From contig JAURVB010013825.1 of assembly GCA_033002965.1 (NCBI GenBank), positions 17,895 through 81,894 of the forward strand: a stretch of DNA of 64,000 bases, read 5' to 3'. The notes under the pieces were generated by a model that did no database searches, had not been told where the DNA came from, and worked only from the letters and a program-made list of their open reading frames with translations. The position numbers and the translations under genes were made by a program. Each line of letters begins with the position of its first letter. Within the stretch, counting starts at the first letter, position 1. This DNA comes from Piper betle. Taxonomy: Eukaryota; Streptophyta; Magnoliopsida; Piperales; Piperaceae. Positions 23,772 through 35,017 of the stretch are shown piece after piece.

Positions 23772-25147
23772 AGAACTAAAATTGTTGGAACTCCCTAACT
23801 TGTCATTCAATAACCTCAAAGGAAATGTTCCTCATAAGGGAATCTTTCAAATTGATAGTGGAGTAGACTTAAGGGGCAATAAATTGCTATGTGGTGGTCC
23901 TGTTCTTCATTTACAAGCATGTTCAACTGAAATCCATGAGAAAAAGTGGTCCAAAGTTTTGCATGTGATAATCCCATTGCTCTGCTGCTCATTCGTCCTC
24001 ATCTCCCTATTGTGCTTTACGGGTGTATGCTATTGGAGAAGAAAATTGAGGACGGAGGAACCCTCTACACCCATTCTTGGTGAGAAATATCCGAAAGTTA
24101 CATACCAAAATTTGATGAAGGCAACTAATGGATTATCATCCGAGAGTTCGGTAGGTGTGGGAAGATATGGGACAGTGTATAAAGGAGCACTCGAACAAGA
24201 AGGAACCATTGTTGCAATCTAGGTGTTAAACCTTCAATTGCATGGAGCAGCCAAAACATTCAATGTGGAATGCAAAGCCTTGAGAAAGATCAAGCATCGC
24301 AATCTCGTAAAGATCATAGCATTCTGTTCAAGTATAGACCATCAAGGCAATGACCTCAAAGCTTTTTTGTTTGAATTTATAAGTAATGGCAGCTTGGAGA
24401 CTTTGGTTCATAAATCTCACAACATAGATCAAGCATCAGAACATCTAAATCAGTGTCATGGTTCAATCATTCATTGTGACCTGAAGCCGAGCAATATTCT
24501 TCTAGATGATGAAATGGTAGCACATGTTGGTGATTTTGGATTGGCTAAGTTTGCCAAGGAAGGTTCAACCAATCTATCCGAAGGTGAAAGTAGCTCAATG
24601 GCAATCAAGGGAACCATTGGGTTCCTCCAGGTAATCATGCTTTTCTTATCCATATTTTTTCTTTTTCTTTTTTCCTTCCATCTTGTTAATTGGTATTAAT
24701 AATTAGATGGTTAACATGTAGAGTATGGGATGGGAGGTGAGATATCCACAAGTGGAGATGTATATAGTTATGGAGTTGTTATTCTTGAATTGTTTACCGG
24801 AAAGAGGCCAACTGACGAGGTTTCACTTAAAGGATTAAACATCCATGAATATGGGAAGCATACTCTTTCTGGGCAAGCTACGGAGATTGTGGATCCTAAA
24901 ATCTTTTCCAATACTGGCGTGCAACCATGGAGCTACAAAGGAATGCTTAGCGTGGATTCTTCAAGTTGGAATAGGTTGCACAATGACGTCACCCGATGAA
25001 TGTCCAACCATCAAAGATGCGCTCAATAATGTTCTCACGGCTCGAACCTCTTTTCTACGTCTGGATTTATCTCCAATTAGAAAAGTTGAACAAATATACG
25101 TTGCTTTAGATAATGAAATTCTCAATTGTTTGGAATTTCGTGTGTAA
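23772..25147 (+). pseudogene. G2: 5'-truncated LRR receptor kinase pseudogene
   Basis: It begins inside the last LRR (LPNLSFNNLKGNVP) with no promoter, signal peptide or earlier repeats. The transmembrane segment (HVIIPLLCCSFVLISLLCF) and the glycine loop GVGRYGTV are present. The VAIK lysine codon is an amber stop (TAG, 24220-24222). About 20 codons before the HCDLKPSN motif are missing (SEHLN joined to QCHGS near 24451), and a few bases are lost before the intron donor at about 24632, shifting the frame. Exon 2 starts near 24721 and shifts frame again near 24915. The C-terminal end, CTMTSPDECPTIKDALN, is still readable. It cannot encode a kinase. Confidence 0.9.
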
Positions 25148-26704
25148 AACAAATAGTGTTATGCCACACATTTTTCGCAAGGAAAGAAATTTGCGCCGTT
25201 TTTTATTATTAAGGCAACAAGTGTTATTCGACTGCGTAGCTTTGTAGCTTTCTTCATATGCTCATAATAGCTAAAACAATCCTTACACTACACAAGTGGT
25301 AAGATTATACAGCTCTAAGTAAACTAGCTAGAGGATTATAATACAATTCATCAAAAGCACATGCTAATTATAAATTAAATTATATCCACTCCAATGACAA
25401 ATATTGTATGAAATTAAACGATTACCAAGGTCACGAAAGGGAAGCTAAACCATGGCCTAGACGGGGTAGATGCCTTTTCACAGAGAGAATGGAGTACTTA
25501 CCCCTTCGTTTTCGTTTATTTTCAACTTCTGATGTCTCATATGCAGATGTTGAATATTAAGGCCATCATGGTTCTGTGTTTGGTCACTAATGTTGCTTGT
25601 GGATCATTACAGCCATAGATCTCATATCCCAACCTAATCACCGAGGGCAAGAAGAGCCAGACTCTACTTATTGTCTTTAAAATTTTCAGAGTTGCCACAA
25701 TAGCAAACAAGCCTTTACAATCGTTTATTGGTAGTAAACTCATTGATTGCTGGAGGCCTTGTTTTAAAAATTCCAGATCGTCCTGTCCGACATGGCATAC
25801 AAGGTACCAGACTCCATTCCGGTTCAGCATGTAATTCCGTACTTGCAATGAAAACTCAGTTTTTACTAAAATTGTGGAGAAATGAGGTCGTGAGTTTGTT
25901 TGGGAGCGATGTGGGACTAATGCGTTGGTTGGAAAGTGTTTAGTTAAAAAACTGCTGAAAAATGATTAAGTTACCCCCAACTACCAAGGTTTAAATGCAA
26001 ACCCTACCCAAGTACAGAACACCAAACCTGTGGACGACAGATACATTTTGACAATTTGAATCAATTTATAACTTATTAATATATTTAAATAAGATTTAAT
26101 CCGGTATAACATGTTGAACCTGGTTCAGCTTAAATCTACTCAATTAAACCAAGCAAATTGTGTATCGGTCAAAATTCTGGTTTGTCACCGGTACGGTTAT
26201 AAAAATCTTGTCCTTCAAATTATGTGTGTTATTTTTTTTATAGAATCAAAGAGCTGAAGGGAGTACTGCTAATAATTTCTTTTACAAATGTCAATATACC
26301 GAGGTATTATTTTTTTCACATTCTTGTCAGAGAAATAGGAAAAATGTTATTATATGAAATTAAATATCTCATAAATTAATTTTCTATTAATTTTTAAGAT
26401 TTTAAATAAATCCATGATATTACATTTAGTATAACAAATGCTCGAAATAATCTAAGCCCCATAAACCGAACCAAAATCCTGCTGTCATACAAACAATCTA
26501 AAAATATAATAAAAATAAATTCAAAAATCTAATAATAAAGTCTTCCAGCTGTCTCAACGTTACCCATCCTTCTATATTGCTCACACCTGTGGAGGCAATT
26601 CCACGTTGGCGATAAAAATACTAAGTCGTATAATCCCACCTGTGGAGGCAATTCTTTTTATTTGATTTTTTATTTATCCATAATATTCAATTTGAATCTA
26701 AAAG
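25148..26704. other. Spacer with a short fragment shared with 51.2-51.4 kb
   Basis: Bases about 25530-25960 match 51190-51365, including 'gcagatgtt.aatatta', 'aatgttgcttg.ggatcattacagcc' and 'gtgagtttgtttgggagcga'. Minus-strand translation gives a short open piece (GYEIYGCNDPQATLVT) that I do not recognise. The rest is AT-rich with nothing supported. Confidence 0.45.
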
Positions 26705-29303
26705 CTAAACCAAGGACTAGACGCCTACACAATGATGATCTATTGCTTCAAATGATAAGGCCTAGGGCTGGATTTGTCCTCTAATATCTCCGAAGCAGAA
26801 ACTTGTGTGCATAAAAATTAACAAGGTTCAAGAGGCAAAGATTCTACAAGAAATCTTCACACCAATTCCTCCCTTTCAGAATCAAAGCCTACAAAAACAA
26901 AATTACAACACACACACACACACGTACAGACAAACACAAAAGTCAAACAAACAAGCAGGTAGGTACAATTCATAACTTTTGCAAGTGGAGACTTATATAT
27001 ATTTACATAAGGGCCTATATAGCTTATAGCTTATATGAAGTACAATTTTAATTTGGAGCAATATTTTAGTGGGTCCCATCATTCAAAATCCACATAGATA
27101 AATATAGAAATAAATAATAAAATAAATTTTCAACCCAATCTAAATAATGCTTTGAACCATTTTATCTTAATTTTTAAAGCAATTGCAATAAAATTTAATT
27201 TCAAAATATCTTTAATCTATTACTTTTAAAAAAAATAAAAGCAAGTCATATTGATGTCAAGAAAAACATAAGATTTTATAAACATCATGCTTATGCACTT
27301 TCCTTTCTATATATATAAATATAAATCTCATTATATGGGAACCACTAAAAAAGTTGAAGTTAGATGTGTAGCCTATGAAAGCTTTGTTATATAAACTATA
27401 TGATATGCAGACCGCCTTAATTTTTCCCTGTGCAAGAAAGCCGAATATCCTGAACCACGTATATGTACCGGCCAACACGCAATGCATGGAATACATTTTA
27501 AATTTGTAAATTTAAATCATATATAAATTAATAATATATAACTAATTATGTTATTTAAATTTAATAAAAATATTTCCTTTTCAAAATTTAATATAGAATG
27601 CTGATATAAAATATTAAAATTCAATAAAAAAATATCATATCATGGTCTATTTGGTTGAAATTAAACTAATGTAGATGACATGAATATTTTAAAAAGTTTA
27701 TCTAACTAAAAGAGTTACATTTAATATATTTCATATTATTATTTTGTGAACAAATTAAGCATAATTACACCTAAGTGAGAACACAAAATAGTAAAATTAA
27801 ATTTAAGTTGGCCACCAGTGTACTTTCCCACATGCAACAAAAAAATGACCTTATTTCTTATATATTTAGATACGAAAAAGAGAAATTGTTATTTTCGTAT
27901 GGGTGCCCATTTAAAGGTAAATATGATTCGTTTGAACATAAAATACATTAAATTATTTTAAGGAACATATTACACACACATACTATTTTTCTGTAGCTTG
28001 ACTATTTAAAATTTTCATATATTTATATTCCTTTCATGCAATAAAGTATTAATAAGCAAAATAATTATCTTAGTTAGATTTTAAATATTTAAATATGATT
28101 AATCAATTTTATAAATTTTCAATTCAAGTAGAACTATACTTTAAACTTTTTCTGTCAATAAATAATAAAAAAAATAGAATAAAATTGTGAAATCCCCTAA
28201 TTAATTAGTCTTAGATCTAATGTCCACTAGATGGTAAGATCTAGTATATTAGTAGAAATTTACTTATAATTTTCAATTTTGGCTCACAACTTTTGAAAAA
28301 AATAATTAGGCTCATGAGTTTGCAGTTAAATCAGATTGTTATAAATATCATTAGAATTGTTCCCCAATCCCATTAGACAATGAGCTATGTATACGGGCTC
28401 ACGAGGTGAGCATTGGATTTTGAATAGTTAAATCATTGCACTGCATGGTAGGTTGGGCATGACCCACGCTAGGCTCATGAACTGAGTATAGAAATTTTGA
28501 AGACACCCAAACAATTAGTCCTACGTCCAGATACCTACTCACCTAGGAAAACCTAATATAGTACTGGAGGTGCTATCCTTGTAATAGTAAGCCTTGATCC
28601 CTCCATTGGTGTGATAGGAAGTTAACTCGTATATTTCCTTCATTATTCAAATCGGATCTGCAATTCATCTCTACATTTTCAACAAAATAGAGAGATAAAA
28701 ATCAGGGCTTCATCAAATCCAACAAAATAGAGAGCTCAAAAATAAGGCATCATCAAATCAATCATAACTCTATGAACAAAAACGTTTACAAAATATAAAA
28801 CTTGCCCAGCGAGATTCAAAAAAACAACGTACTCCGCGGCATTGATTGTGAGTTTGTTTGGGACCGATGTGGGACTAATGCATTGGGTGGAGAGTATTTA
28901 AGTTAAAAAAACTGCTGAAAAATACTCAACTTCTTCTGGTGAAAAGGACTGTTGTTGAAGGTCTTTCCATTTAGAAAATATTAACAAGGTAAGCTGAAAA
29001 GGACTGTTGATGAAGGAAGAAAAGAGTCTCTTTCCTTTGTCAGGAAGGTCTTTGCATTTAGAAAATATTAAAAAGGTAAGCTGAAAAGGACTGTTGATGA
29101 AGGAAGAAAAGAGAAAAAGGAGAAGAGTTCGCCGGCAGATGCTGCTGGCAGTGGTCGCCGGCAGTAGTTAAAAAAATACTAAATTACCACACACCCTTAT
29201 TTCTATGGAAATGGGAAGAAATGCTTGGCCACGTCATCTGAGGTCGGCCGGCCAAGTTTATGCATGACTTGCACACGAGAATGCGACATGGGAATTGGCC
29301 GGT
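26705..29303 (+). repeat. Orphan copy of the receptor-kinase 5' flank
   Basis: Collinear with 16860-19315, with scattered substitutions and small indels. It carries an extra tandem repeat near 28930-29100 ('gaaaaggactgttg.tgaagg' units). It stops at 'gggaattggccggt' (29303), about 60 bp before the position of the TATA box, and the gene it should drive is absent. It marks a lost array member. Confidence 0.8.
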
Positions 29304-29787
29304 GTTGCAGCGATTTGGGCAGAGCACTCAATAAGACCACTCAAATCAATAAAGAAATGCAATGCGGAGCCAACAAACCTTTGCAAAGAAATGCTTCAAG
29401 CTATGACCGATCGGGATTGGGAAGACCATAATCGGAGGGATTAAGCAATTTGGAGAACCTAGTTTGTAATGTGGGTGGCTTATAATTTTAAAAATATTGT
29501 ATCACCATTTTAATTGATACTTTGTCATGTGCATTTTTATCTAATTATATGTTAAAAACTACTTTCTCTTGGATTGCATTAAATTAGATATTAATTACAA
29601 AAATATTTTTAACATTTAATAAAATATTTAATTTTTCTAATCATATATATCCACCTCCTTCTTCTACCCTCATGACTTGGTTACGGGAGCTCCATAGTAC
29701 AGGGAGGAAATAAGAGGAAAATAAAGATAAGATGGAGGATAGGTTGGGCAGGTGAGGATTTAAAGGCTTTAACCAAGGAATTATATA
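29304..29787 (+). other. Unidentified segment with a 46-codon open stretch
   Basis: A stretch open from 29304 to a TAA at 29442-29444 begins exactly where homology to the G1 flank ends. It has no ATG at its left edge and a 'ttgcag' acceptor-like sequence there. Its composition is protein-like (contains EMLQAMTDRDWEDHN), but no family is recognised. It may be an exon piece captured during rearrangement. The remainder, up to the copia LTR, is AT-rich and featureless. Confidence 0.3.
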
Positions 29788-30259
29788 TCGAGAAAAATTC
29801 CCAAAAGTTGGAGATCAATAACAGTGAACATAAGATATGGAAAAATAATGCCTGAGAAAAAAGATAAAATAAAACTACAAAAACAAAAATTTAACATCCC
29901 TCCTTTAATCGAAAGTCAAAAACCACTAGACAACAACGAACAATTTACTACTTCAACCAAATATTATAGTTATCGGACATATAAAGATGTACAAGAAGAT
30001 TACTCACCTAACCTATACTATTGAGATTACAAGATTTCTCTTTCTCAATACTCTGTATAAAATTAAACTAATATTCTCTCTTTGTCTACTCAGGTCTGTA
30101 TTAGAGTGAGGCAAATGAGTATATTTATAGAAAAGTTTTAAGACCCTTCATCTTTCATAAAATGAACAAATAGTCACCTATGTGGTATTGCTAGATTCCT
30201 TTAATATTCCGAGTGTGACAATGAGCTACATATCATTAATATAATTACAAATATTAACA
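29788..30259 (-). mobile_element. Copia element 1: 3' LTR
   Basis: Minus-strand start TGTTAATATTTG at 30259, immediately after the polypurine tract AAAGTGGGAGAT. It matches 31184-31709, 33404-33935 and 43469-43952. The left end (TTTTTCTC-) is slightly eroded. Confidence 0.8.
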
Positions 30260-31183
30260 ATCTCCCACTTTGAGTCCGATTGGAATACACGAGTATTGAT
30301 TCTTCCTCCACTTGTTCGTTGCATAAGTCTTTCACCTGCATATTAGTGCAAGTTCACCAAAAGTTGAGCAAATGCTCAACTTTTGTCCCTCAACCAGTTT
30401 AGTCAACATGTCCTCCGGATTCTTTTTGCCATCAATCTTCACCAACTTCAATTTACCTTCTTCTAACAAAGATCTAATAAAATGATACCTTCACCGAATA
30501 TGTTTGGTCATAGAATGAAATGCCGAGTTTTTGGCTAAATGGATTGCACTTTTACTTGTTCTTTTGATGCATTACTTATAAATGTAATTATTGTATCCCA
30601 ATTCTCTGGCAAAGAGCACATGAACATTAAATATTTAATATCTTCACTAAAGGTCATCTCCACAAATTCAAATTGTGCACAAATTTTATTGAAATCATTC
30701 AAATGATTAGCAATAAATTTACCTTTGAGCATCCTTACAAGTTGTGCACAAATTTTATTGAAATCATTCAAATGATTAGCAATAAATTTACCTTTGAGCA
30801 TCCTTAAAAAGACAAGTTTCCTTAACAAAAATAACATGTTAGAGGCTGATGACTTCTCATAGACACTAGCTAATGCCTCCATCAACCCTTCGACGGTTGT
30901 CTATTTGGAGACATTAAACGCCACCGACACAATCAAACGATAACTAAGGCTCGCCTATCCAACAAGGCCCACTCCTTAGCAAACATCGTTTCTGGCTTGG
31001 TACCTACAAGCGGTTGATGTAGTTGCTTCTCATATAGATGGTCCTCAATCTGCATCCTCCACCGTTGATAATTTGTTTCATCAAATTTCTCAATTTTCCT
31101 AGTCTTGGAAGTGTCTGCTATGACTCCCACTCAAATCAAAATCCGATTAAATGAGACCTAAATTTCCCATTAACGACACCAAT
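30260..31183 (-). pseudogene. Copia element 1 internal: gag fused to RNase H tail by a deletion
   Basis: Reading the minus strand from 31183: a gag start with the TGKIEKFDETNYQRWRMQIE-type N-terminus of Ty1/copia gag (about 31115-30933), then MMEALASVYEKSSASN...SLPENWDTIITFIS (30885-30560). Then the sequence jumps near 30545 to the end of the RNase H domain (HSMTKHIR, then DGKKNPEDMLTKLVEGQKLS, 30530-30360) and the polypurine tract. Protease, integrase, reverse transcriptase and most of RNase H are missing. A 69-bp direct repeat (30675-30743 / 30744-30812) duplicates 23 gag codons in frame. The element is non-autonomous and gag itself is interrupted. Confidence 0.8.
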
Positions 31184-31709
31184 TGTTGAAAAAAATCCCC
31201 AAAAGTTGGAGATCAACAACATCAAACACAAGATATTGGAAAATAGTGCCCGAGAAATAAGATAAAAATAAAACCACAAAAACAGAGATTTAACGTGGAA
31301 AACCCCCTTCATTCGAGAGTTAAAAACCACGAGACAACAACGAATAATTCACTACTTCAACCAAAGATTACAGTTAACAAACATATAGAGATGTAAAATA
31401 AAGTTACTCACTCAAACTATACTATTAAAATTATAAAATTTCTCTCAATACTCTATATAAGATTAAACTAGTGAATAATATTGTTCCCTCTTTTTATCTC
31501 TATATTCTATCTTTTTCCTCTCTTTGTCTACTCACTTCATGTCTTGTCTTAGAATGAGGCAAATAAAGCCATGTTTATAGAGAAACTTTGAGACCCTTTA
31601 TCTTCCATGGATTAACAAACAGTCAGCTCTGTTAGTATTACAAGATTCTTTTAGTATTCTAAGTGTGACAAATGACTACATATCATTAATATAGTTACAA
31701 ATATTAACA
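31184..31709 (-). mobile_element. Copia element 1: 5' LTR
   Basis: A 526-bp LTR, minus-strand TGTTAATATTTG (31709) to TTCAACA (31184). It is followed inward by a 'ttggtgtcgttaatggga' sequence in the primer-binding-site position. It is the left member of the duplicated gag-LTR-X unit. Confidence 0.8.
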
Positions 31710-32801
31710 CTACATAACGGTGCTCGGTGTTCTAAAAAGCACCACATTAACGTGATGAAACGAGGGGCTCTAGAGGAGAAGGAATGGAGTGCTATTGGTG
31801 ACCGCAAAGAATGAGCTATGACACCTACAGTGCACGAGAAGAGAAGCCCGAGGGAGGTGCTCTCGTCGGAGATGCTACTCAGGCCAGCACCCGGTCGAAG
31901 CCAACCTTGTCCAGGATCGGACCAAGTTGACCCCGGCCATCCCACACCCTTGGCGGCATTGAGAACATGGAGAAGAGGTGATATTTGCACATACACAAAG
32001 CAGCATCTTCAGGGCTCATTACAGGCCGATCATAGCCACTGTCGACCAAGGCCAGACGTTGAGGTTGTAGCCCACACATCCATCTATTGACTGTGCCTTT
32101 CCACCCAGATGGAGAAGCTAGCCATCGCCAAAAATTTGCCAAGAAGATCCCTGCTGGAGCCGGATAAGACGTTGCTCGAAGCAAGGAGAATGAATAGCAG
32201 AGAAAACAATCATATTCCAGAGAGTGCTCCGGTCGACCATTACCGTCTCTGACCACACCCTTTCTACCGGTCTGCTTTCCACTACACCGTATATCATCCC
32301 TGACCAATCACAGCTGCCGGAGTAGCCCACTGTCGCTGGACTACCGCTGCAAACCTCCCGACCAGATCGAGAATTGGTTGAAAGCCACCATTTATTGAGC
32401 CCTGGACCAACTAATCTAAAGTGGCTATGCCTGTCCAACTACTACCGACTGACTTCCTGCACCACCTAGAGTCATATCCAACAAAGATACGCCGCTGAAA
32501 GCTCGCCGGATCGCCAGACAATGGCAAAAAAGTCCCAGCGATAACCATTATCGCCGAGAGGTTTTCGGCGAATTTCCCGTTGGCCACCATCGCCTCCATC
32601 CACCAAACCACTGTTTTTGCGCTCCCTCCGCTCCCCTCCACAAGACCAGTCGATCTAGGCGATCGCCGTCGACCACTACCGCCGGAAACGCCGCCGCATT
32701 CGCTGTCAACTCCGGTGTTGCACTATCCGCCTCAACAGGTTTGTCGAGCCCACTTAGTGGCTGCTCTGCCGAAGCCGCGACAGCTTGCCGTTGTCCGTGA
32801 A
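31710..32801. other. Block X, copy 1: GC-rich unidentified sequence
   Basis: About 1.09 kb, much more GC-rich than its surroundings, and repeated at 33936-35017. Several overlapping open frames run through it on both strands. The minus frame 32307-31879 (142 codons; PGF-like end ILDKVGFDRVLA) is conserved between the two copies with few changes, but I recognise no family. It could be a captured gene fragment or part of the LTR of another element. Confidence 0.4.
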
Positions 32802-32838
32802 CAAGTAAAGTAGCACTAAGTGGCTACTTTACTTGTTC
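32799..32838. repeat. 15-bp perfect inverted repeat at the duplication junction
   Basis: Arms GAACAAGTAAAGTAG (32799-32813) and CTACTTTACTTGTTC (32824-32838), loop CACTAAGTGG. The right arm is the gag sequence at the breakpoint; the left arm is a reverse-complement copy of it attached to the end of block X. Confidence 0.85.
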
Positions 32839-33403
32839 TTTTGATGCATTACTTATAGATGTAATTACTGTATCCCAACTACTCTGGCAAAGAACACATG
32901 AACATTAAAGATTTAATATCTTCACTAAAGGTCATCTCCACAAATTCAAGTTGTGCACAAATTTTATTGAAATCATTCAAATGATTAGCAATAGATTTAC
33001 CTTTGGGCATCCTTAAAAAGACAAGTTTCCTCAACAAAAATAACCTGTTAGAGGCTGATGACTTCTCATAGACACTAGCTAATGCCTCCATCAACCCTTC
33101 GACGGTTGTCTATTTGGAGACATTAAATGCCACCGACTGTGTTAAACACAATCGAACGATAACTAAGGCTCGCCTATCCAACAAGGCCCGCTCCTTGGCA
33201 AACATCGCTTCTGGCTTGGTACCTACAAGCGGTTGATGTAGTTGCTTCTCATATAGATGATCCTCAATCTGCATCCTCCACCGTTGATAATTTGTTTCAT
33301 CAAATTTCTCAATTTTCCCAGTCTTAGAAGTGTCCGCCATGACTCCCACTCAAATCAAGGATCCGATTGAATGAGACCCAAATTTCCCATTGACGGCGCC
33401 AAT
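32839..33403 (-). pseudogene. Copia gag fragment, copy 2
   Basis: On the minus strand, the MADTSKTGKIEKFDETNYQR-type gag N-terminus (33338 to about 33110) continues into MMEALASVYEKSSASNRLF...MCSLPE (33094-32879). A frame change separates the two halves (about 33100), and 'CLTQSVAF' sequence absent from copy 1 is present. It ends at the same gag point as copy 1's deletion junction. Confidence 0.8.
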
Positions 33404-33935
33404 TGTTGAGAAAAATCCCCAAAAGTTGGAGATCAACAACAGCGAACACAAGATATTGGAAAATAATGCCAGAGAAATAAGATAAAAATAAAACCACAAA
33501 AACATAGATTTAACGTGGAAAACCCTCCTTCCTTCGAGAGTCAAAACCCACGGGACAATAATGAATAATTCACTACTTCAACCAAAGATTACAGTCATCA
33601 AACATATAGAGATGTACAAGAAAGTTACTCACTCAACGTATACTATTGAAATTACAAAATTTCTCTCTCTTAATACTCTGTATAAGATTAAACTAGTGAA
33701 TAATATTGTTCCTTCTTCTTATCTCTATATTCTATTTTTTTTCTCTCTTTGTCTACTCACATCATGTCTTGTCTTAGAATGAGGCAAATAAGGCCATGTT
33801 TATAGAGAAGCTTTGAGACCCTTCATCTTCCATGGAATAACAAACAGTCACCTCTGTTGGTATTCCAAGATTCTCTTTAGTATTCCAAGTGTGACAAAGG
33901 ACTATATATCATTAATATAATTACAAATATTAACA
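33404..33935 (-). mobile_element. Copia LTR, copy 2
   Basis: A 532-bp LTR with termini TGTTAATATTTG (33935, minus) and TTCTCAACA (33404). It matches 31184-31709 closely and is bounded by gag and block X exactly as in copy 1. Confidence 0.85.
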
Positions 33936-35017
33936 CTACATAACGGTGCTCGGTGTTCTAAAAAGCACCACATTAACGTGATGAAACGAGGGGCTCTAGA
34001 GGAGAAGGAATGGAGTGCTATTGGTGACCGCAAAGAATGAGCTGTGACACCTACAGTGCACGAGAAGAGAAGCCCGAGGGAGGAGCTCTGTCGGAGATGC
34101 TACTCAGGCCAGCACCCGGTCGAAGCCGACCTTGTCCAGGATCGGACCAAGTCGACCCCGGCCATCCCACACCCTTGGCGGCATTGAGAACATGGAGAAG
34201 AGGTGATATTTGCACATACACAAAGCAGCATCTTCAGGGCTCATTACAGGCCGATCATAGCCACTGTCGACCAAGGCCAGACGTTGAGGTTGTAGCCCAC
34301 ACATCCATCTATTGACTGTGCCTTTCCACCCAGATGGAGAAGCTAGCCATCGCCAAAAATTTGCCAAGAAGATCCCTGCTGGAGCCGGATAAGACGTTGC
34401 TCGAAGCAAGGAGAATGAATAGCAGAGAAAACAATCATATTCCAGAGAGTGCTCCGGTCGACCATTACCGTCTCCGACCACACCCTTTCTACCGGTCTGC
34501 TTTCCACTACGCCGTATATCATCCCTGACCAATCACAGCTGCCGGAGTAGCCCACTGTCGCTGGAATACCGCTGCAAACCTCCCGACCAGATCGAGAAAT
34601 GGTTGAAAGCCACCATTTATTGAGCCCTGGACCAACTAATCTAAAGTGGCTATGCCTGTCCAACTACTACCGACTGACTTCCTGCACCACCTAGAGTCAT
34701 ATCCAACAAAGATACGCCGCTGAAAGCTTGCCGGATCGCCAGACAATGGCAAAAAAGTCCCAGCGATAACCATTATCGCCGAGAGGTTTTCGGCGAATTT
34801 CCCGTTGGCCACCATCGCCTCCATCCACCAAACCACTGTTTTTGCGCTCCCCTCCACAAGACCAGTCGATCTAGGCGATCGCCGTCGACCACCACCGCCG
34901 GAAACGCCGCCGCATTCGCTGTCAACTCCGGTGTTCCACTATCCGCCTAAACAGGTTTGTCGAGCCCACTTAGTGGCTGCTCTGCCGAAGCCGCGACAGC
35001 TTGCCGTTGTCCGTGAA
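33936..35017. other. Block X, copy 2
   Basis: Matches 31710-32801 with isolated substitutions and small indels (for example 'ccctccgctcccctcc' shortened to 'cccctcc' near 34850). Here the sequence continues past the copy-1 breakpoint into new GC-rich then AT-rich DNA, so this copy shows the original right-hand context of X. Confidence 0.6.

Larger units (their letters stand above)
30548..35017. repeat. 2.2-kb tandem duplication: (gag + LTR + block X) x 2
   Basis: Unit 1 is 30548-32801 and unit 2 is about 32826-35017. The matching landmarks are offset by 2220-2226 bp: the LTRs start at 31184 and 33404, and X starts at 31710 and 33936. Unit 2 lacks the RNase H tail and the 23-codon gag repeat. 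The junction is a 15-bp perfect inverted repeat (32799-32838). Confidence 0.85.

Noticed and set aside
31879..32307. 142-codon minus frame in block X as a gene
   Set aside because: Kept in both copies, but they are recent duplicates, so conservation is uninformative. No recognised domain; left as part of block X.
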